From the NCBI GenBank assembly GCA_043720395.1, contig JAYSSR010000086.1, positions 1-64,000 on the forward strand: 64,000 nt of DNA. Reading direction: 5' to 3'. The notes under the pieces are model-generated. The model did no database searches. It saw nothing but the letters and a program-made list of their open reading frames with translations, and had not been told where the DNA came from. Below, piece after piece: positions 42,510 to 51,461 of the stretch (the stretch's first letter is position 1; each line of letters opens with the position of its first letter). This DNA is from JANOYY01 sp043720395 (GTDB taxonomy: Bacteria; Actinomycetota; Acidimicrobiia; Acidimicrobiales; JANYDT01). The translations under genes and the position numbers were made by a program.

Positions 42510-42614
42510 GGGAAAGTTACCTTTCGACGCAGGCAGAGCACGTCGACGATTGTTGCGAAGGCAACACCAACAATACCCCCGCTCAAATCTCACCTCGGTC
42601 CCGCTCATGCTTGG

Positions 42615-44264
42615 TCAGCGCGAACCGGTGATCTCCTCGGCGTCCACAATCGTGTAGCTGTATCCCTGCTCGGCAAGGAACCGCTGGCGGTTCGCTGCGA
42701 AACTTTGATCGTTCGTATCGCGGCTGACCACCGAATAAAAGGTCGCAGGACGCTGGTCCGACTTCGGTCGGAGGATCCGCCCGAGACGCTGGGCCTCCTC
42801 CTGCCGCGAACCAAACGTTCCGGAGATTTGAATCGCCACGCTGGCATCGGGGAGATCGATCGAGAAGTTTGCAACTTTGGAGACGACGAGAACGCTGATC
42901 TCGCCTTTTCGGAACTGGTCATACAACTTCTCGCGGTCGCGGTTCGGAGTCTTCCCCGTGATGATCGGGGCATCGAGGTGAGCGGCAATCGATTCGAGCT
43001 GATCGATGAACTGACCAATGACCAGCACGAGGTCGTCGGGATGGCGCTTGACCAGCGCCTCGACCACACGGATCTTGCTGATCGCCGTCGCTCCAACGCG
43101 GTAGCTCTCCTCCGGTTCACTGGTTGCGTACGCCATACGTTCCGGGTCGGTCAGCGTGACCCGCACTTCGATGCAGGTTGCCGGAGCAATCCATCCCTGC
43201 GCTTCGATGTCGCGCCACGGAACGTCGAAGCGTTTCGGTCCGATCAGGCTGAATACGTCGCGCTCTCGGCCGTCCTCGCGCAGCAGCGTGGCCGTGAGTC
43301 CGAGGCGGCGTCGGCTCTGGATGTCAGCCGTCGCACGAAACACCGGCGCTGGCAGGAGGTGGACCTCGTCGTAGATGATGAGTCCCCAATCCTGCGCGTC
43401 GAACACGTTGAGGTGACGATATTCACCCTTCGTCTTGCTGATCAGCACCTGATAGGTCGCGATCGTGACGGCCCGAATCTCTTTACGATCGCCCGAATAC
43501 TCGCCGATGTCCTCCGGTCGAATGTTCGTGCGCGCAAGGAGTTCGCGCCGCCACTGATGCGCCGACACCGTGTTCGTGACAAGAATCAGGGTTGTCGCCT
43601 GCGCTTTGGCCATGCAGGCCATTCCGACCAATGTCTTACCCGCACCGCAGGGCAGCACAACGACGCCGCTGCCGCCAGCCCAGAACCCCTCCGCTGCGTC
43701 ACGTTGGTAGGCGCGCAGATGAAATGTGTCGTCTTCAGCAAGCGACATGGCGAAGGCCGTGCCATCCACGTAACCGGCGAGATCCTCGGCGGGCCAGCCG
43801 ACTTTGATGAGCTCCTGCTTGAGCCTTCCCCGATCCGCCGGCTGGATTTTCACGAGGCCGGGACCGACGAGGTCGCCGAGAAGCGGTCCGACGTGCTTGT
43901 TCCGTCGGACCTCGGCCAGCACGGCCTCGTCGGTCGAGCGGACCACGAAACCAAAGATCGGGTCGTTTTCGATCACGAGTCGCCCGTAGCGGCCGACCGT
44001 GTCTACGACATCGATCAGCAGCGCCTGCGGGATGTCGTAGCGAGAATAGGTAAGGAGCGCATCAATGCACTGCTCGGCATCGTGTCCGGCGGCCCGTGCA
44101 TTCCACAGCGCAAGCGGCGTGATGCGATAGGTGTGAACGTGCTCGGGCGCCTTCTCGAGTTCAGCGAAGGGCGCGATGGCCTGGCGGCAACTCGCTGATT
44201 GCTCGTGATCGATTTCGAGGAGGAGCGTCCGGTCCGATTGGACGATCAGTGGTCCTCCGGGCAT
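42615..44264 (-). CDS. XPB/Ssl2-type DNA repair helicase
   Basis: A 549-residue superfamily 2 helicase of the bacterial XPB group. The N-terminal DNA-damage-recognition-like region contains the conserved NPIFGFVVRST-type sequence (here NDPIFGFVVRST). Walker A is LPCGAGKTLVG, the DExH box is YDEVHLLPA, the RED motif is LREDGRERD, and motif VI is QRLGRILRPKS. It unwinds DNA 3'-5', probably in repair. A TAGCCT box lies 6 nt before the ATG. Confidence 0.95.
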   Translation of the reverse strand: MPGGPLIVQSDRTLLLEIDHEQSASCRQAIAPFAELEKAPEHVHTYRITPLALWNARAAGHDAEQCIDALLTYSRYDIPQALLIDVVDTVGRYGRLVIENDPIFGFVVRSTDEAVLAEVRRNKHVGPLLGDLVGPGLVKIQPADRGRLKQELIKVGWPAEDLAGYVDGTAFAMSLAEDDTFHLRAYQRDAAEGFWAGGSGVVVLPCGAGKTLVGMACMAKAQATTLILVTNTVSAHQWRRELLARTNIRPEDIGEYSGDRKEIRAVTIATYQVLISKTKGEYRHLNVFDAQDWGLIIYDEVHLLPAPVFRATADIQSRRRLGLTATLLREDGRERDVFSLIGPKRFDVPWRDIEAQGWIAPATCIEVRVTLTDPERMAYATSEPEESYRVGATAISKIRVVEALVKRHPDDLVLVIGQFIDQLESIAAHLDAPIITGKTPNRDREKLYDQFRKGEISVLVVSKVANFSIDLPDASVAIQISGTFGSRQEEAQRLGRILRPKSDQRPATFYSVVSRDTNDQSFAANRQRFLAEQGYSYTIVDAEEITGSR

Positions 44265-44304
44265 GACAGCAGGCTAAACGCACGAATGCATCGCCGCAGC
44301 GCGC

Positions 44305-44868
44305 TCAACGTTTGCCTTCCAGGTCCCGAAGTATCTCCTCAATGATTGGACGCCACGCGACGGACTCGGTTGGGTTCCCTTCCGCTTTCACCGCGGCACG
44401 TCGACGTTGGAGTTCCGCCACCAACCCGTCGAGATCCGGCGGTAGCGCCTGGGCCAGCAGGTCGCGCAGCCATCCGGCGAGGGCTGGGCTCGCACCGCCT
44501 GTCGAAACACTGACGGTCACGGCCCCCTGGCAATGGACCGCTGGAAGAATGAATGAACATCGCGACGGCTCGTCTGCGCAGTTGACCCAGATCCGACGCG
44601 AGGTCGCCTCGTCGTGGATCCGTTGCTGTACGTCGGGTTCGCCCGTTGCCGCGATCACGAGCCACCGCCCGTCGAGATCCTCAGACCGGTACGCCCGCCG
44701 GACGAGAACCACATTCGTCAACTCGCATATCTCGGACGACATCTCCGGTGCCACAACCGTTACCCGTGCGCCCTGTGCGTGCAGTCCGCTGGCTTTGTGC
44801 ATGCCGATCAGGCCCGCCCCGACGACGAGGACGTCTCGGTCGCGAACTTCCAACATCACTGGGTACAC
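44305..44868 (-). CDS. Precorrin-2 dehydrogenase / sirohydrochlorin ferrochelatase domain protein
   Basis: A 187-residue protein equal to the N-terminal module of CysG or to Met8p. It oxidises precorrin-2 to sirohydrochlorin with NAD and may insert iron or cobalt. The start YPVMLEVRDRDVLVVGAGLIG is the Rossmann nucleotide site. NCADEPSRCSFILPAVHCQG and VSVSTGGASPALAGWLR are the family core. GTG 44868 lies exactly 7 nt after TAGGGT, which supports this start and a leaderless transcript. No methyltransferase (CobA) part is attached. Confidence 0.9.
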   Translation of the reverse strand: MYPVMLEVRDRDVLVVGAGLIGMHKASGLHAQGARVTVVAPEMSSEICELTNVVLVRRAYRSEDLDGRWLVIAATGEPDVQQRIHDEATSRRIWVNCADEPSRCSFILPAVHCQGAVTVSVSTGGASPALAGWLRDLLAQALPPDLDGLVAELQRRRAAVKAEGNPTESVAWRPIIEEILRDLEGKR

Positions 44869-44875
44869 ACCGGCG

Positions 44876-44881
44876 ACCCTA
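44876..44881 (-). promoter_or_regulatory. Candidate -10 box (TAGGGT) for leaderless precorrin-2 dehydrogenase
   Basis: On the minus strand TAGGGT is followed by CGCCGGT and then the GTG start codon: 7-nt spacing, no room for a ribosome-binding site. Confidence 0.5.
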
Positions 44882-44955
44882 CCGGTCTGGCAGACTTCAC
44901 GGCGGATGCCGTCGGCAACCCGCCGTTTCCGCCACCACCTTCGACGGGCAAGCAT

Positions 44956-47382
44956 ATGAACCCCATCGCGCTGCTCGGGGTTTCCGCCGGGTTCGCATCC
45001 GCCGCCCTGGCCTCGATGCAGAGCGCCCCGACGTCCGCCATCGGACGGGTCCATCGTCGGCTAGTAGCAGGTCGCCAAAGCTCCGTAGCTGTCGCTTCCG
45101 GCCTTGTCGGGGGCGCGTCGGCACTGGCGTTGCAGACCCAACCGGTAGGCGTGCGCGGTGCCGACCTCGTTCTCACCGTTCTCGCCATCGCGCTCGTCGC
45201 GACTGGGGCAGCCAGATCGAGCCGCACGTCACTGCTCATCGCTACGACGCTTGCCGCCGGATCCGCACTCACCGCGTCACGGTCGACACCGAATCTCGCC
45301 GTGCTCCTGGCCACGATCCCGTTCGGCGTTGCACTGGTGATCCGCACCCTGCGGCCCAGTCCGATTCTCCGAGCCCTGATCGGCCCCGTCTTCGCCTGTG
45401 GACTTGCCGGCCTTCCGACGACGCTGCCCACCCGTGTGCCGTCGCTTATCGGAGTGAGCGCGGGACTGATTGTCGTCGTGTCGGGGTGGCGGACGCTAAA
45501 GGGAGCGGCCCGTCGACGTGCTGCTTTCGCCGCGGCAACGGTGACGCTCCTTGCTATTGCAGCCGCCGGTTTCGGTGGGCTCGCCGCACTCCGGTCAAAG
45601 ACCCACGCGGAGTTGGCAATTGGTCTCGCAGAGGGGGCACTCGGCTCTGCCGAGTCGTTGAAGACCGTGGATTCCGCAAAGCAGTTGGAACAAGCCGGAT
45701 TGGAGCTCGACGATGCTCTCCGTGCGCTGCATGCTGCCAGCGCTCGTCCAGCCTTCCTGCTTCCCCTGGTCGGCCCGAACCTCCGAGCGATCGAATCGCT
45801 TGCGTCCGACGCACGAACACTCACGACCCGTGCCGCCAAGCTCGCAGGGCGCATCGACACGACCAGATTGCGTCCCCGCGACGGAGCGGTCGATCTCGAC
45901 GCGTACCGCACGCTTGGGGCCGATGTCGCCTCGGTTCAGGTGCCCCTCTTGTCGCTGACTTACAGCAGTACCCGAGTCCTCCGTGACCCTTGGGTCGTTC
46001 AACGTCTTAAGGAACGGGTCGGACGTTTTGACCAGCGTTTGCAACGTCTGGACAGCGAGGTCTCGATTCTCGGGTCCGCAATGCGGTTCCTCCCGAACAT
46101 GCTCGGCGGAAGCGGCACTCGCCGTTACCTTCTGATTCTCCCGGCGACATCCGAGGCGCGGGGATCAGGTGGCTTGATCGGCAACTACGGCGAAATCGTC
46201 GTGTCCGATGGGAAGTTCCAGCTCTCAAAGTTTGGCCGAAACCTCGACCTGCAGTCGAACGGCACGCCCCCGATCCTGCGAAAGCTCGACGCACAGGCTG
46301 ATTACATCGCGAGGTATTCGCCGTTTGGCGTGGCGTACACATGGTCGAACATGAACATGAGTCCCGACTACCCGTCGGCTGCCGAAGCGATGGCGAACCA
46401 TTACCCGCAGTCGGGCGGAGAACCTGTCGATGGGGTCATCTCGGTCGACCCGCTCGCGCTTGCAGCCTTCCTGCGGCTGCTCGGACCCGTCACGGTTTCG
46501 AACTGGCCCGTTCCCCTCACGTCGGAGAATGCGGCGGAGGTGCTCCTCCATGACAACTACGTGAAGTTCGACGGCGACCGCGACGGTCGATTGGCTATGC
46601 TCGCCGATACGGCAACGGGAGTATGGGCCGCGTTGACCGGCACCAATTTGCCCGATCCGGCTACCCTCACGACAGTGCTGGGCCCCACTGCTCGTGCCCG
46701 TCACCTGCAAATTTGGATGCGCGACGCGGCTGAACAGGGTTACCTCGCCACGCTTCACCTTTCTGGGGCAGTTCCACCGGTTGCCGGTGACAGCTTCGGA
46801 CTTGTTGTGAACAATGCCGGAGCGAGCAAAATCGACTGGTTCCTGCATCGGACGGTTAACTACGACGTATCGTTCGATCGTCGCACCGGAACGGCTACCG
46901 CGCTTGCCACCGTGACGTTGCGCAACGACGCTCCAAGCACGGGGGAACCGGACTACGTGATCGGGAACGGGGCCACCGACGTGGCACTACCGGACGGCAC
47001 GAGCCGTCTGTATGTCTCTGCCTACTCATCGCTGCCGCTCGAATCGTGGCTGGTCGACGGGAGGGCGATCGAATTCGATCGAGCGAAAGAGGTGGGACAT
47101 CTCGTTTCGAGCGGCTGGGTTGTGGTGCCATCGGGCTCGACGGTCATGATGCAGTTGCGATTTGGCGGTGCCGTGCCGAATGGGTCCGACGGCGTCTACC
47201 GGCTCGATCTCTTTCAGCAACCTCTGGTCAGACCGGACGCGACCTCTGTACGGCTTCGCTCGGCATCCGGGGAGCAGATGACGCCGCTAGCCGGATGGCC
47301 TGCTGGTTCCCGAGGGGGCGCAGTACTTGACGCCCGCAATGATACGGGCGGCGTACTTACTCTGACCGCTCACAGTGGGTGA
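44956..47382 (+). CDS. DUF4012 family membrane protein
   Basis: An 808-residue protein. The first 220 residues carry several hydrophobic segments, including GADLVLTVLAIALVATGAA and FAAATVTLLAIAAAGFGGLAAL. The remainder is probably extracellular, with a helical coil and then RRYLLILPATSEARGSGGLIGNYGEI, the DUF4012 core sequence. Such proteins are common in actinobacterial envelopes, often near polysaccharide genes; no activity is known. ATG 44956 begins the hydrophobic part. The long upstream frame overlaps the divergent precorrin-2 dehydrogenase and is not used. Confidence 0.85.
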   Translation: MNPIALLGVSAGFASAALASMQSAPTSAIGRVHRRLVAGRQSSVAVASGLVGGASALALQTQPVGVRGADLVLTVLAIALVATGAARSSRTSLLIATTLAAGSALTASRSTPNLAVLLATIPFGVALVIRTLRPSPILRALIGPVFACGLAGLPTTLPTRVPSLIGVSAGLIVVVSGWRTLKGAARRRAAFAAATVTLLAIAAAGFGGLAALRSKTHAELAIGLAEGALGSAESLKTVDSAKQLEQAGLELDDALRALHAASARPAFLLPLVGPNLRAIESLASDARTLTTRAAKLAGRIDTTRLRPRDGAVDLDAYRTLGADVASVQVPLLSLTYSSTRVLRDPWVVQRLKERVGRFDQRLQRLDSEVSILGSAMRFLPNMLGGSGTRRYLLILPATSEARGSGGLIGNYGEIVVSDGKFQLSKFGRNLDLQSNGTPPILRKLDAQADYIARYSPFGVAYTWSNMNMSPDYPSAAEAMANHYPQSGGEPVDGVISVDPLALAAFLRLLGPVTVSNWPVPLTSENAAEVLLHDNYVKFDGDRDGRLAMLADTATGVWAALTGTNLPDPATLTTVLGPTARARHLQIWMRDAAEQGYLATLHLSGAVPPVAGDSFGLVVNNAGASKIDWFLHRTVNYDVSFDRRTGTATALATVTLRNDAPSTGEPDYVIGNGATDVALPDGTSRLYVSAYSSLPLESWLVDGRAIEFDRAKEVGHLVSSGWVVVPSGSTVMMQLRFGGAVPNGSDGVYRLDLFQQPLVRPDATSVRLRSASGEQMTPLAGWPAGSRGGAVLDARNDTGGVLTLTAHSG

Positions 47383-47544
47383 ATTACTGCCCGTCGTCCT
47401 TATTTCGAAACTCGATGGACGATAGGTCGCGCGGAGCAACGCTCTGCGTAATTCCCACCAATTGCTTGCCTCACTCTCCGTGGTGTGAGACACTTGTCCA
47501 GACGTGAATACGACGTCAGAATCACTAGAGAGAGCGGCATCACC

Positions 47545-48468
47545 ATGAACCGAATCACGCACATGCTGGTAGCAGGATCACTTCTTAGTGTTGCAACACT
47601 GGCTGGCGCTTCCGCGAACGCGTCTGCTGCATCAAGTTGCATTGGAACGATCGCTGTTCCGCGCACGTCCGACCCCGCTGCGGCGCCACCGTATCTCCGC
47701 GATCCGGCCTTCCCTGGTTCTCCTTACAAGGAACCGTCGACCCCGAAGGTTGCCGTTTCGATCGCCTCGGGTACGTACCTGGTGACGGCCGGCTCCGAGG
47801 ATGACACCCACGCGAGTGGTCCGTCATTCGAGCCGGAGGACGAGCAAAACGAACGGTGGTACGCCGTGTTCTTTGCCGCCGACGGCACGACCGTCGTCGG
47901 CACGACCTCCCTTACGCCCGATCTCGCCTGGAATTCCCTGTCTGCAACGTTCGTTCTTGCTGATCTGGTGCTCACCGGGCCAGCAGCGTTCGTTCAGTAC
48001 TTCCACCCGACGGGCGGTGCGACCCGCGGTTCGGTTGCCGTGAGCTGTCTCGGACTATCGCCGGCCGGGTATCCGCCGAAGCCTGGCGGAACAACCGAGA
48101 CCACCACCACAACAACAACGACGACACCGATCGGCGTGAACGTCGGTCCGAACGTCACGACGAGCACCGTCGCCGCCACACCGGTTGGCTCAGGTGGCGG
48201 GACCTCGGGTGGAGCGACTTCGACAACCGTGGGCGACACGGGTGCGACAACGGGCAAAGTTGCCGGCGTCACGTTGAACGCACCGACGACCGCCGTCCCG
48301 GTGGCAGCTCCGGCCGTGCCACCAACCGCCGAGGTGGCAGCGAGTCCCATCTCGTTCACAGGCGCTCAATCGACGTTGCTCGCCGGAGTCGCTGCTGCGC
48401 TGACGGCCCTTGGTGGACTCTTCCTCGTGATCGGCCGTCGTCGTCAGGCAAACACACCAAAGATCTGA
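47545..48468 (+). CDS. Secreted surface protein with sortase-signal-like C-terminus
   Basis: A 307-residue protein with a Sec signal (MNRITHMLVAGSLLSVATLAGASANASA). A beta-rich domain with two cysteines far apart follows, then a Thr-run linker and a Gly/Thr/Val-rich stalk. The C-terminus is ISFTGAQSTLLAGVAAALTALGGLFLVIGRRRQ. That is an LPXTG-like motif (xSFTG) followed by a hydrophobic span and Arg residues, the layout of a sortase substrate. The Leu-Pro positions differ from consensus. Start at ATG 47545, as the signal peptide begins there. Confidence 0.75.
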   Translation: MNRITHMLVAGSLLSVATLAGASANASAASSCIGTIAVPRTSDPAAAPPYLRDPAFPGSPYKEPSTPKVAVSIASGTYLVTAGSEDDTHASGPSFEPEDEQNERWYAVFFAADGTTVVGTTSLTPDLAWNSLSATFVLADLVLTGPAAFVQYFHPTGGATRGSVAVSCLGLSPAGYPPKPGGTTETTTTTTTTTPIGVNVGPNVTTSTVAATPVGSGGGTSGGATSTTVGDTGATTGKVAGVTLNAPTTAVPVAAPAVPPTAEVAASPISFTGAQSTLLAGVAAALTALGGLFLVIGRRRQANTPKI

Positions 48469-48471
48469 CCC

Positions 48472-49470
48472 CTACGAGCGCATGAAGAGGTCCTTCAGCA
48501 CGTCGTAGCTCTCGATACAGCGACCTGCACCGAGCACGACGCATTCGAGCGGCGCGTCCACCGTGTGTACCGGTACGCCCGTCACCCTGCTCAGCCGCTG
48601 ATCCAGACCTTTCAGCAACGCGCCTCCGCCGACGAGGTGAATGCCGTGTCGAATCACATCCTGGGCAAGTTCTGCCGGCGCGTGCCCGAGGCATTGAACG
48701 ACGGATTTGCAAATTGAGTTGACGAGCTCGTCGACTGCCATTCGAATTTCGGCGGGGGTCAAGACAACCGTTTTCGGCAGTCCGCTCATGATCTCGCGAC
48801 CACGAACTTCGGCGCGGAACTCGCCCTCCGTCGGGGCTGCCGAACCGATCGCGATTTTGATTTCCTCTGCCGTCCGCTCGCCCACCGCGATGCCGTGCTC
48901 GCGCCGAATATAGGTCTGAATGGCAGCGTCGAAGTCAAATCCACCGACCCGAATAGCCTGGAGCGCCACCGTCCCACCGAGTGAAATCAGGGCCGTCTCA
49001 CTCGTTCCACCGCCGATGTCAACGACCATTGATCCGATTGGTTCGTGCACGGGTAAACCCGCACCGATCGCCGCGGCCATGGGCTGATCGATAAGTTGTG
49101 CCTGGGCAGCACCGGCCCGACGGGCTGCTTCCGTTACCGCACGCTTCTCCACCTCGGTGATCGCCGAGGGCACGCAGATAAGTACCTTCGGCCGATTGAG
49201 TCGACTGACGCCAACGCGTTGCAGTAGCAGCCGGATCATCCGCTGAGTGATGTCGTAGTCTGTAATCGCGCCCTGTCGCAGCGGCCGGACGGCAACGATG
49301 TACCCCGGAGTTCGGCCAATCATCTGCGAAGCCTCACGACCCATCGCGAGAACCTCGTGGTTCAAACTGTTGAGTGCGATAACGGAGGGCTCGTTGAGGA
49401 CGATTCCTTCGCCCTTGGCGTACACAAGCGTGTTGGCCGTACCGAGGTCGATCGCAAGGTCACGTGCCAC
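48472..49470 (-). CDS. mreB: MreB-like actin homologue
   Basis: 332 residues. The actin-fold phosphate loops are DLAIDLGTANTLVY at the N-terminus and VVDIGGGTSETALISLGG in the middle. IHLVGGGALLKGLDQRLSRVTGVPV is the adenosine motif. MreB filaments guide sidewall peptidoglycan synthesis. GTG 49470 has GGAG 5 nt upstream; the longer frame is unlikely. No mreC, mreD, rodA or pbp2 gene lies next to it. Instead it begins 1 bp after a small membrane protein gene in a moaE operon. Confidence 0.93.
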   Translation of the reverse strand: MARDLAIDLGTANTLVYAKGEGIVLNEPSVIALNSLNHEVLAMGREASQMIGRTPGYIVAVRPLRQGAITDYDITQRMIRLLLQRVGVSRLNRPKVLICVPSAITEVEKRAVTEAARRAGAAQAQLIDQPMAAAIGAGLPVHEPIGSMVVDIGGGTSETALISLGGTVALQAIRVGGFDFDAAIQTYIRREHGIAVGERTAEEIKIAIGSAAPTEGEFRAEVRGREIMSGLPKTVVLTPAEIRMAVDELVNSICKSVVQCLGHAPAELAQDVIRHGIHLVGGGALLKGLDQRLSRVTGVPVHTVDAPLECVVLGAGRCIESYDVLKDLFMRS

Positions 49471-49471
49471 G

Positions 49472-49672
49472 TCAGCTCCGGCCGCGTCGGTTCTTTGACC
49501 GTGCTCGTTCGCGTTCGCGCAGTGGGTCCTTCGCTGGATCAAGTGCGTCGAGACCGCGACGAAAGTTGCGCAGATTGTCCTCGATGGAATGCGGACGTCG
49601 ACGCCGCAGCATCGCGTACGCAATGACACCGCCCGCGACGATCCCAACGAACGCGGCGAGGACGAGGATCAC
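49472..49672 (-). CDS. Small single-pass membrane protein
   Basis: A 66-residue protein from GTG 49672. One hydrophobic span (ILVLAAFVGIVAGGVIAYAML) is followed by a basic, helical tail (RRRRPHSIEDNLRNFRRGLDAL, ending RARSKNRRGRS). The GTG overlaps the moaE stop codon (GTGA), and mreB starts 1 bp after its own stop, so all three are likely cotranslated. No family known to me. A role at the membrane with MreB is a guess from position. Confidence 0.55.
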   Translation of the reverse strand: MILVLAAFVGIVAGGVIAYAMLRRRRPHSIEDNLRNFRRGLDALDPAKDPLRERERARSKNRRGRS

Positions 49673-50208
49673 TCGGCGGCGCTCGGTTTCGATCCGATTT
49701 CGGACACCGAGGCGACCCCAGACACATCCGTGATCTCCGTCGCAGCAAGGCCCCACTCGACGCCGCCGTCCCAATGCTCCCGTTTCCAAATCGGAACGGT
49801 TGCCTTCAGAGCGTCAATGCCGAATCGCGCCGCTTCGAACGCAAGTGGGCGGTGCGGGGAGGACGCTACGACCACGACACTCGACTCAGTGACGCCCATC
49901 GGGCCGACCCTATGGACCAGTGCGAAACGGCCGAGATCCGGCCAGTTGCGGCGGGCTTCTGCCCCAATCGCAGCCAAGCGCTCCACCACTTTTGACTCAT
50001 AAGCCTCATACTCCAAAAGCGACACTCCGGGGCGGCCTTCGGCATGGTCTCGAACCGTGCCGCTGAACAAAACCACGGCCCCGCAGTGCGGCTGCACCGC
50101 CCATTCGTAAAGATCCGACACGTTGATCGGATCATCAGTGAGTGCGAACCAGTCGTGTTCATTTGGCGTCGCAAGCATTGTCGACACAGTGGATTCGCGC
50201 TCGGACAT
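49669..50208 (-). CDS. moaE: Molybdopterin synthase catalytic subunit
   Basis: A 179-residue MoaE. With MoaD it converts cyclic pyranopterin to molybdopterin. GAVVLFSGTVRDHAEGRPGVSLLEYEAY is the N-terminal family signature. VHRVGPMGVTESSVVVVASSPHRPLAFEA follows, then the conserved Lys region KATVPIWKREHW. It is slightly longer than usual at both ends. TAGCAT lies 9 nt before the ATG, and AGGGGA could act as ribosome-binding site. Confidence 0.93.
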   Translation of the reverse strand: MSERESTVSTMLATPNEHDWFALTDDPINVSDLYEWAVQPHCGAVVLFSGTVRDHAEGRPGVSLLEYEAYESKVVERLAAIGAEARRNWPDLGRFALVHRVGPMGVTESSVVVVASSPHRPLAFEAARFGIDALKATVPIWKREHWDGGVEWGLAATEITDVSGVASVSEIGSKPSAAE

Positions 50209-50313
50209 CGTCCCCTGATGCTAGCGGCCACGTCCACGAACCCTTCCTCGCCGCCGTCCAACCGGCAGCGGAGCTGCCTCGGTTCGACGGAACTCTGCCA
50301 GCGTGCCCGGAGG

Positions 50314-50409
50314 GCGCACCTCTCGGTGACGAAGTCGCCGAGAGGTGCGTGAGCGGGAGCGGAGCGCACCGTTCGGTGACGAACTCATCGACTTCCGCGT
50401 GAGCGGGAG
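50314..50409. repeat. Two 46-bp direct repeats at the 3' end of the SDR gene
   Basis: Copies at 50314-50359 and 50364-50409 share GCGCACC, TCGGTGACGAA and GCGTGAGCGGGAG and have the same length. The second contains the last codons and stop of the SDR gene. The first, outside the gene, forms a perfect 11-bp hairpin (GCACCTCTCGG/CCGAGAGGTGC, 50316-50348) that could end transcription. Confidence 0.65.
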
Positions 50410-51443
50410 AGAAGGCGACGAGCGAAGACCGTGACTGCGCCGATGCCGAGCAGAGCGAGCAATGCGACCACCGCGAGCGTTACTTCCTGGCGTCGGCGTG
50501 CGTACAGGCGGCCGACGACGCTCGGAGGCTTGGCGGCAACGAAGGCTTCGGCGCTGGAGCTGCGCGGTACCCAGCCCGACGCTCGCAGCCGATCGTTTGC
50601 AACGACCCACGGATGCTGCGAAAAGGGAAGCGCTCCGATCGGTCGACGGCGTCCGGTCAGGAGATCAGCGAACCGCCGAACGGGTTCGACCGCCCGGTCG
50701 GGAACGGGGAAGCCAAGCGTTGGACCGAAGAGCGCGTGAGCCGCCTCAGAGTTCAGCCAATCGTCGCTCGATACGTTGAAGACCCCATCGAGATGTGCAA
50801 CCAGTGCGTGCACGACAGCATCTGCGACGTCGTCAATGTGGACGAACTGCGTCGCCGGCAACGTTGAGGTGAGTCGTTCGGCCAAACCTGGACGGACGGC
50901 GTCGGCGAGCCAAGCGCGCGCGTCGGGATGCCCGAGTGTCGTGGCGGGTCGCAACACCGCGACGCTGGCGTCGTCGTGGCCCTCCCGCCAGCGCTGAGCG
51001 GTCGACTCGCACTCCATTTTTTGGGCGGCGTACACGAACGACGGATCGGCTCGACACGCCGAAGTCTCGGTCAACGGCACCGCGTTGTCGGGTCTCGCCC
51101 CGTAGACGACGGCGCTTGACAGCAACACGACGGACCGTATCCCGACCACCGACGCAGCGCGCAACGTCCGATCGAGAACCAGGGCGTCGGACGACACCGC
51201 GTCGTCGTGATCGGGCCCCACGGTCGAGAGGTGGATGAGGGCGTCAGCACCGGCGAACAACTGCTCTAGAGGCGCGCTGTCGAGGTTGACCCGATGGACC
51301 CTGAAGTGGCGCGGCTTGGCAACGCCGCTGGGGAACGGCAGGCGGTCAAGGCCCACGACGCTCCATGTGTCGGTCTCGGCAAGACGCTCAACGACACGTC
51401 TCCCGAGCGCACCAGCAACACCCGTGACCACAACGACCGGCAT
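50385..51443 (-). CDS. NAD-dependent epimerase/dehydratase-like SDR with C-terminal membrane anchor
   Basis: A 352-residue extended short-chain dehydrogenase. The nucleotide-binding loop is VVVTGVAGALGRRV and the active-site motif is YAAQK (Tyr-x3-Lys). A single hydrophobic segment close to the C-terminus (LAVVALLALLGIGAVTVFA) is followed by Arg/Ser, so the enzyme is probably tethered to the membrane. The substrate, likely an NDP-sugar or steroid-like alcohol, is unknown. It diverges from the DUF2342 gene with only 18 bp between start codons. Confidence 0.82.
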   Translation of the reverse strand: MPVVVVTGVAGALGRRVVERLAETDTWSVVGLDRLPFPSGVAKPRHFRVHRVNLDSAPLEQLFAGADALIHLSTVGPDHDDAVSSDALVLDRTLRAASVVGIRSVVLLSSAVVYGARPDNAVPLTETSACRADPSFVYAAQKMECESTAQRWREGHDDASVAVLRPATTLGHPDARAWLADAVRPGLAERLTSTLPATQFVHIDDVADAVVHALVAHLDGVFNVSSDDWLNSEAAHALFGPTLGFPVPDRAVEPVRRFADLLTGRRRPIGALPFSQHPWVVANDRLRASGWVPRSSSAEAFVAAKPPSVVGRLYARRRQEVTLAVVALLALLGIGAVTVFARRLLSRSRGSR

Positions 51444-51448
51444 GGCTC

Positions 51449-51454
51449 TACGAT
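51449..51454 (+). promoter_or_regulatory. Candidate -10 box (TACGAT) for leaderless DUF2342 gene
   Basis: TACGAT, then GCCACCC (7 nt), then ATG 51462. It lies within the tiny divergent gap next to the SDR start. Confidence 0.5.
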
Positions 51455-51461
51455 GCCACCC

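Noticed and set aside
42372..44198. 608-codon plus-strand frame opposite XPB
   Set aside because: XPB on the other strand is certain (Walker A, DEVH, RED, motif VI), so this frame is an antisense artefact of codon bias.
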